DNA of 64,000 bases from assembly GCF_002795245.1 (NCBI RefSeq), contig NZ_PGVG01000005.1:240859-304858 (forward strand). The letters are read 5' to 3'. This document shows, piece by piece, positions 60,662 to 64,000 of the stretch. Below the pieces are notes generated by a model. The model did not search any database, was not told where the DNA came from, and saw only the letters and a program-made list of their open reading frames with translations. Source of the DNA: Bradyrhizobium forestalis. Lineage in GTDB: Bacteria; Pseudomonadota; Alphaproteobacteria; Rhizobiales; Xanthobacteraceae. The first letter of the stretch is position 1. The number at the start of each line of letters is the position of its first letter. Position numbers and translations under genes: made by a program.

Positions 60662-62758
60662 ATGGATTCCAAGATCATGACCGCGCTCGCCGACCGGGTG
60701 CTGGAGCTCGGGCCGCAGCCGGCGCAAGACAGTCCCTACAAGCATTTCAAGCTGACGCGCGATGCCGATGGCGTCGCCTGGCTGCTGTTCGATCGCACTG
60801 ATGCAAGCGCCAACACCCTGTCCTCCGAGGTGATGGAAGAGTTCGACGCCGTGCTCGCAGCGATCGAGACCGAGCGTCCCGCAGGTCTCGTGATCCGCTC
60901 CGCAAAACCGTCCGGCTTCATTGCCGGCGCCGATGTCAACGAATTCCGCGGCGCCAGCGATCCCGAGATGGTGGAGACCCGTATCCGCGCCGCGCACGCT
61001 GTGGTCGATCATCTGGAAGCGCTAAAACTGCCGACGGTCGCGGTCATCCATGGCTTCTGTCTCGGCGGCGGGCTCGAGGTGGCGCTGGCCTGCCAGGCGC
61101 GCATCGCCATCGATGGTGCGCGCTTCGGTTTTCCGGAGGTGATGCTCGGCCTGCATCCCGGCCTCGGTGGCACGGCGCGGTTCACCGCGCTGGTCAATCC
61201 GACCCAGTCGATGGCGCTGATGCTGACCGGCCGCACCATCGATGCGCGCCGCGCCAAATCGCTCGGCCTCGTCGACGCCGTGACGCAGGAGCGGCACGTC
61301 CAGAGCGCGGTGAAGGATGCGCTGTTCGGCCGTCTGAAGCGGGCCAAGCCCGGTCTGCTCACGCGCGCGGCCAATCTCGGCCCGGTGCGTGGCCTGCTGG
61401 CCAAGCGCATGCGCGCGGAGGCCGCGAAGGCTGCATCGCGCGAGCATTATCCCGCGCCTTACGCGCTGATCGACCTCTGGGAGGCCCATGGCGGCGGCAA
61501 GGCCGCGATGCTGAAGGCCGAGCAGGCCTCGTTCGCCAGGCTGATGGTGACGCCGACCGCGCAGAATCTGATCCGCGTCTTCTTCCTGCGCGAGCAGATG
61601 AAGAAGGTGGCAGGCTCCGGCAACACGGTGAAGCACGTCCACGTCATCGGCGCCGGCGCCATGGGCGGCGACATCGCGGGGTGGTGTGCGGGGCAGGGGC
61701 TGCGCGTCTCACTCGCCGACATGAAGGCGGAGCCGATCGCAGCCGCGGTGAAGCGCGCCGCCGACCTCTACGGCAAGATCATCCGCAAGCCCACCGACGT
61801 GCGCGACGCGCTCGATCGCCTCATCCCCGACATGGACGGGGAGGGCGTCCGCAATGCCGATCTCATCATCGAGGCGGTGCCGGAGAAGCTGGAGCTGAAG
61901 CAGAAGGTCTATGCTGGGCTCGAGCCAAGGATGAAACCGGGCGCGATCCTCGCGACCAACACGTCAAGCATTCCGCTTCAGGATCTGCGCACCACGCTGG
62001 CGCGGCCGGAGCGGCTGGTCGGTTTGCATTTCTTCAATCCGGTGTCGCGGCTGCAGCTGGTCGAGGTCGTCAGCCATGACGGCAATGATGCGCAGGTGCT
62101 GAAAGATGCGCTCGCTTTCGTCGGTGCGATCGATCGTTTGCCGCTCGCCGTGATGAGCTCGCCCGGCTTTCTCGTCAACCGCGCGCTGACGCCGTACATG
62201 CTGGAAGCGATGGTGATGCTGGACGAGAAGATCGACCCGCGCCTGATCGACGCCGCGGCCGAGCAGTTCGGCATGCCGATGGGGCCGATCGAGCTCGCCG
62301 ATCAGGTCGGGCTCGACATCTGCCTCGACGTCGGCGACATGCTGCGCACGAAGTTCGGCGATCTGTTGCCGCCGACGCCGGCCTGGCTGCGCGAGAAGGT
62401 CGCCAAGGGTGAGCTCGGCCGCAAGGCCGGCAAGGGTTTTTACACCTGGAAGGACGGCAAGGCGGAGAAGACGCCGTTGCCTGAGACCGGGCCGCGCGTC
62501 ACCGACCAGATGATCGACCGCCTGGTGCTACCGATGTCCAATGTCTGCATCGCGTGCTTGCGCGAGGGCATCGTCGACGATGCCGATGCGGTTGACGGCG
62601 CCATGATCTTCGGGACGGGTTATGCACCATTCCGCGGCGGCCCGCTGAACTATGCGCGCACGCGCGGCGCGGATAATGTCGTATCCACCTTGCGCGCGCT
62701 GGCCGAGAGATTCGGCGAGCGCTTTGCGCCGGATCCGGGCTGCGACAATTTCAAGTGA
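60662..62758 (+). CDS. fadB: Multifunctional enoyl-CoA hydratase/3-hydroxyacyl-CoA dehydrogenase
   Basis: The ATG at 60662 gives 698 residues. The N-terminal crotonase domain (about 20-210) has FIAGADVNEF, GFCLGGGLEVALACQARIA with the catalytic Glu, and FPEVMLGLHPGLGG with the second Glu. The dehydrogenase part (about 320-640) has VIGAGAMGGDIAGWC, TNTSSIPL, and GLHFFNPVSRLQLVEVV. The protein hydrates enoyl-CoA and oxidises the product with NAD. The thiolase is encoded directly upstream, as in fadBA-type complexes. A FadJ-type name would be equally fair. Confidence 0.92.
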   Translation: MDSKIMTALADRVLELGPQPAQDSPYKHFKLTRDADGVAWLLFDRTDASANTLSSEVMEEFDAVLAAIETERPAGLVIRSAKPSGFIAGADVNEFRGASDPEMVETRIRAAHAVVDHLEALKLPTVAVIHGFCLGGGLEVALACQARIAIDGARFGFPEVMLGLHPGLGGTARFTALVNPTQSMALMLTGRTIDARRAKSLGLVDAVTQERHVQSAVKDALFGRLKRAKPGLLTRAANLGPVRGLLAKRMRAEAAKAASREHYPAPYALIDLWEAHGGGKAAMLKAEQASFARLMVTPTAQNLIRVFFLREQMKKVAGSGNTVKHVHVIGAGAMGGDIAGWCAGQGLRVSLADMKAEPIAAAVKRAADLYGKIIRKPTDVRDALDRLIPDMDGEGVRNADLIIEAVPEKLELKQKVYAGLEPRMKPGAILATNTSSIPLQDLRTTLARPERLVGLHFFNPVSRLQLVEVVSHDGNDAQVLKDALAFVGAIDRLPLAVMSSPGFLVNRALTPYMLEAMVMLDEKIDPRLIDAAAEQFGMPMGPIELADQVGLDICLDVGDMLRTKFGDLLPPTPAWLREKVAKGELGRKAGKGFYTWKDGKAEKTPLPETGPRVTDQMIDRLVLPMSNVCIACLREGIVDDADAVDGAMIFGTGYAPFRGGPLNYARTRGADNVVSTLRALAERFGERFAPDPGCDNFK

Positions 62759-62765
62759 GAGAGGC

Positions 62766-63176
62766 ATGAGCGATAAAGTCAATACCGCGCCGAGCGGGGA
62801 TCTCTGCATCCGCACGCTGGCGATGCCCGCCGATACCAATGCCAACGGCGACATCTTCGGCGGCTGGCTACTCAGCCAGATGGACGTCGGTGGCGGCGTG
62901 TTCGCCTCGAAAGTCGCGAAGTCGCGCACTGTGACCGTCGCGATCGAGGCGATGAATTTTCGCAAGGCGGTCTATGTCGGCGATCTCGTCTCGGTCTATG
63001 CCAATCTCGTGCGTGTCGGGCGCACGTCGTTGACCGTGCACCTCGAGGCCTGGGCATTGCGGCGCAAGGAGCTGCACCCGTTCCTCGTCACCGACGGCCA
63101 TTTCACCTATGTCTCGATCGACGATCACGGCCGTCCGCAGGCGATCCAGCGAAACGATCCGCCGATCGCGACGTAG
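62766..63176 (+). CDS. Acyl-CoA thioesterase, YciA type (hotdog fold)
   Basis: The ATG at 62766, after GAGAGAGG, gives 136 residues. The hotdog fold is clear, with the family motif ADTNANGDIFGGWLLSQMD (catalytic Asp in the loop before the central helix) and the C-terminal HFTYVSIDDHGRPQAI. YciA enzymes hydrolyse acyl-CoA to the free acid and CoA, relieving excess acyl-CoA. It begins seven bases after the FadB-like stop, so it is the last gene of the beta-oxidation operon. That context suggests a safety-valve role. Confidence 0.87.
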   Translation: MSDKVNTAPSGDLCIRTLAMPADTNANGDIFGGWLLSQMDVGGGVFASKVAKSRTVTVAIEAMNFRKAVYVGDLVSVYANLVRVGRTSLTVHLEAWALRRKELHPFLVTDGHFTYVSIDDHGRPQAIQRNDPPIAT

Positions 63177-63202
63177 TCGCGCGCGACTTTACAAGCGTAA
63201 CT

Positions 63203-63313
63203 GTCATTGCCCGCGAAGGCGGGTATTCCAGAGGCGGTTGTGTAAAATCTCGCTGCCGCGGCGTACTGGATCGTCCGCCCCAGTGCGCAACTGCGCACAA
63301 GGCGGACGATGAC
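63203..63313. repeat. Palindromic intergenic repeat, family A
   Basis: The element opens GTCATTGCCCGCGAAGGCGGG and closes GGCGGACGATGACAG. It has the shared GCCGCGGCGTACTGGAT arm, though the left inner arm has diverged. It lies in the gap of about 300 bases after the beta-oxidation operon, where no gene is seen. Confidence 0.68.
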
Positions 63314-63479
63314 AGACGACTCGTTCCCGCGTCGCGGCTTCGCCAAGAACCAGTCATAAAACGGATGAGGTCCCGGCGTACTCAATTGCGTGTCGATTCG
63401 GGGTGGAAACGGCCTCAAATGCCTGGGAACCTTTGGGCAGGAGCACCGTTATTTGCCCGCACTGAGGAATCCACGGACC

Positions 63480-63671
63480 ATGCCGGACAGCTACATCATC
63501 GAAGTCGATTCGCAGACCGCAGGTATCGTCGTACGTTCTTCTGGAGGCTACTGCTTCTTCGCCTCATCCCACCGATTCAACCGTCTCGAAGGCCAGCTCT
63601 TCCGCAACGCGCGCGAAGCCGAGCGCGCCGCACGCAGGCTGGTGAACGGCGATGTGAAGGAGGCGGCGTAA
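63480..63671 (+). CDS. Small conserved protein of unknown function
   Basis: The ATG at 63480 gives 63 residues (MPDSYIIEVDSQTAGIVVRS). The protein is soluble and basic, with FFASSHRFNRLEGQLFRNAREAERAARR in the second half, which reads as a strand-rich part followed by a helix. GAGGA lies about 11-15 bases upstream. The frame extends 30 residues further back, but that part has no family character. I recognise it only as a small protein of a kind common in Bradyrhizobium. The function is unknown. Confidence 0.6.
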   Translation: MPDSYIIEVDSQTAGIVVRSSGGYCFFASSHRFNRLEGQLFRNAREAERAARRLVNGDVKEAA

Positions 63672-63748
63672 GCGCCTGCAGCCGGTGATTTCGACGCGCG
63701 AAGCGTGGTCGGAATTTTTTGCCGCCCTTGAAGCTGCTGCCTTGTTCC

Positions 63749-63876
63749 TTCTCCCCTTGCGGGAGAAGGTGGCGCGAAGCGCCGGATGAGGGGTTCTTTC
63801 CACTCGCAAAAACTGTTCGTGAGGATAGAGACCCCTCACCCGACTTCGCTTCGCGAAGCCACCCTCTCCCACAGGG
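63749..63876. repeat. Palindromic intergenic repeat, family D, apparently truncated
   Basis: The element opens TTCTCCCCTTGCGGGAGAAGG and continues with GCGCCGGATGAGGGG. The right arm CCCCTCACCCG...CCACCCTCTCCCACAGGG stops abruptly at about 63876 instead of closing its last hairpin (expected AGAGGG). The break coincides with a change in sequence character. Confidence 0.65.
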
Positions 63877-64000
63877 CTAAGGCGTGCACAGATTTTTCTT
63901 GCCTTGAGTGAATCGAGTCTGATTCTTTGCAGTGCGGTTGAGAAGGATGACCGCATTGAAGGCAGGAATGGATTGGTCGGTCGGCCGTTTTGGAGACGTT
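63877..64000 (+). mobile_element. Left end of a probable insertion sequence
   Basis: From about 63877 the sequence (beginning CTAAGGCGTGCACAGATTTTT) is A/T-richer than its surroundings and interrupts a family D repeat. About 90 bases later an open frame begins that resembles the N-terminus of IS4/Tn5-type transposases. The other end is outside the window, so this is inferred. Confidence 0.4.
63968..64000 (+). CDS. Possible 5' end of an IS4/Tn5-type transposase
   Basis: Only eleven codons are in the window (MDWSVGRFGDV). The W-x5-FG pattern matches the N-terminal DNA-binding segment of Tn5-like transposases (W...FG...LGD). The rest of the gene lies to the right. The call is tentative because so little is visible. 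Confidence 0.35.
   Translation, partial: MDWSVGRFGDV

Noticed and set aside
63564..63956. A 130-codon minus-strand frame at the right end.
   Set aside because: It mostly translates the family D repeat and the putative insertion-sequence end.

Overview
The window looks like chromosome of a Bradyrhizobium-type alphaproteobacterium. This is an inference from the high GC content, the gene families (VanA/VanB-type oxygenase, PaoABC-type molybdoenzyme, FecR plus beta-barrel pair, DUF2809, DUF1932) and the many short palindromic intergenic repeats typical of that group. No rRNA, tRNA, CRISPR array, prophage or recognisable defence island was seen.

Layout. 1-10.0 kb: an exopolysaccharide-type cluster, all on the minus strand. 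It holds three GT4 glycosyltransferases, a Wzx-like flippase, a secreted GH39/PslG-like glycosidase, and the start of a very large protein that runs off the left edge, with a glycosidase head followed by 166-residue repeats. 10.0-15.5 kb: aldose-1-epimerase-like protein, acyltransferase 3, an orphan OmpR-type response regulator, a lytic transglycosylase and a secreted alpha/beta hydrolase. 15.8-17.4 kb: phosphoglucomutase. 17.7-20.5 kb: an aromatic O-demethylase-type operon (Rieske oxygenase, GntR regulator, ferredoxin reductase) behind paired palindromic operators. 20.8-30.7 kb: a GGDEF-EAL protein, an NTF2-like/TetR divergent pair with a clear operator, a GMC oxidoreductase, a divergent HemC, HemE, and a Cache-PAS-GGDEF cyclase. 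30.8-38.2 kb: SlyX, TrhO, a gamma-glutamyltransferase, a PaoABC-like periplasmic aldehyde oxidoreductase and an exported FKBP isomerase. 38.4-46.5 kb: cupin, two VOC proteins, a FecR/beta-barrel pair, a PMT-family glycosyltransferase, an OmpA-like protein, two small proteins (one Met-rich and secreted) and a YcaQ-like glycosylase. 46.6-50.6 kb: a DUF1932 dehydrogenase and LacI regulator, divergent around two operators, then DUF2809 and an MFS permease. 51-56 kb: an RND efflux operon with its TetR regulator. 56.2-63.2 kb: a flavin reductase-like protein and a beta-oxidation operon (FadE, thiolase, FadB-like, YciA thioesterase). The right end appears to enter an insertion sequence inserted into a palindromic repeat.

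How the parts work together. The left cluster can build, export and trim a surface polysaccharide; phosphoglucomutase supplies the glucose-1-phosphate node, and the two c-di-GMP enzymes are plausible but unproven regulators of such output. The remaining operons are catabolic (aryl ether demethylation, aldehyde oxidation, fatty-acid oxidation) or concerned with the envelope and efflux. Several have readable operator palindromes next to their own regulators, and these are the most testable predictions here. Nothing in the window is clearly an undescribed system; the best candidates for new biology are the repeat-bearing glycosidase, the FecR/beta-barrel pair and the Met-rich small secreted protein.
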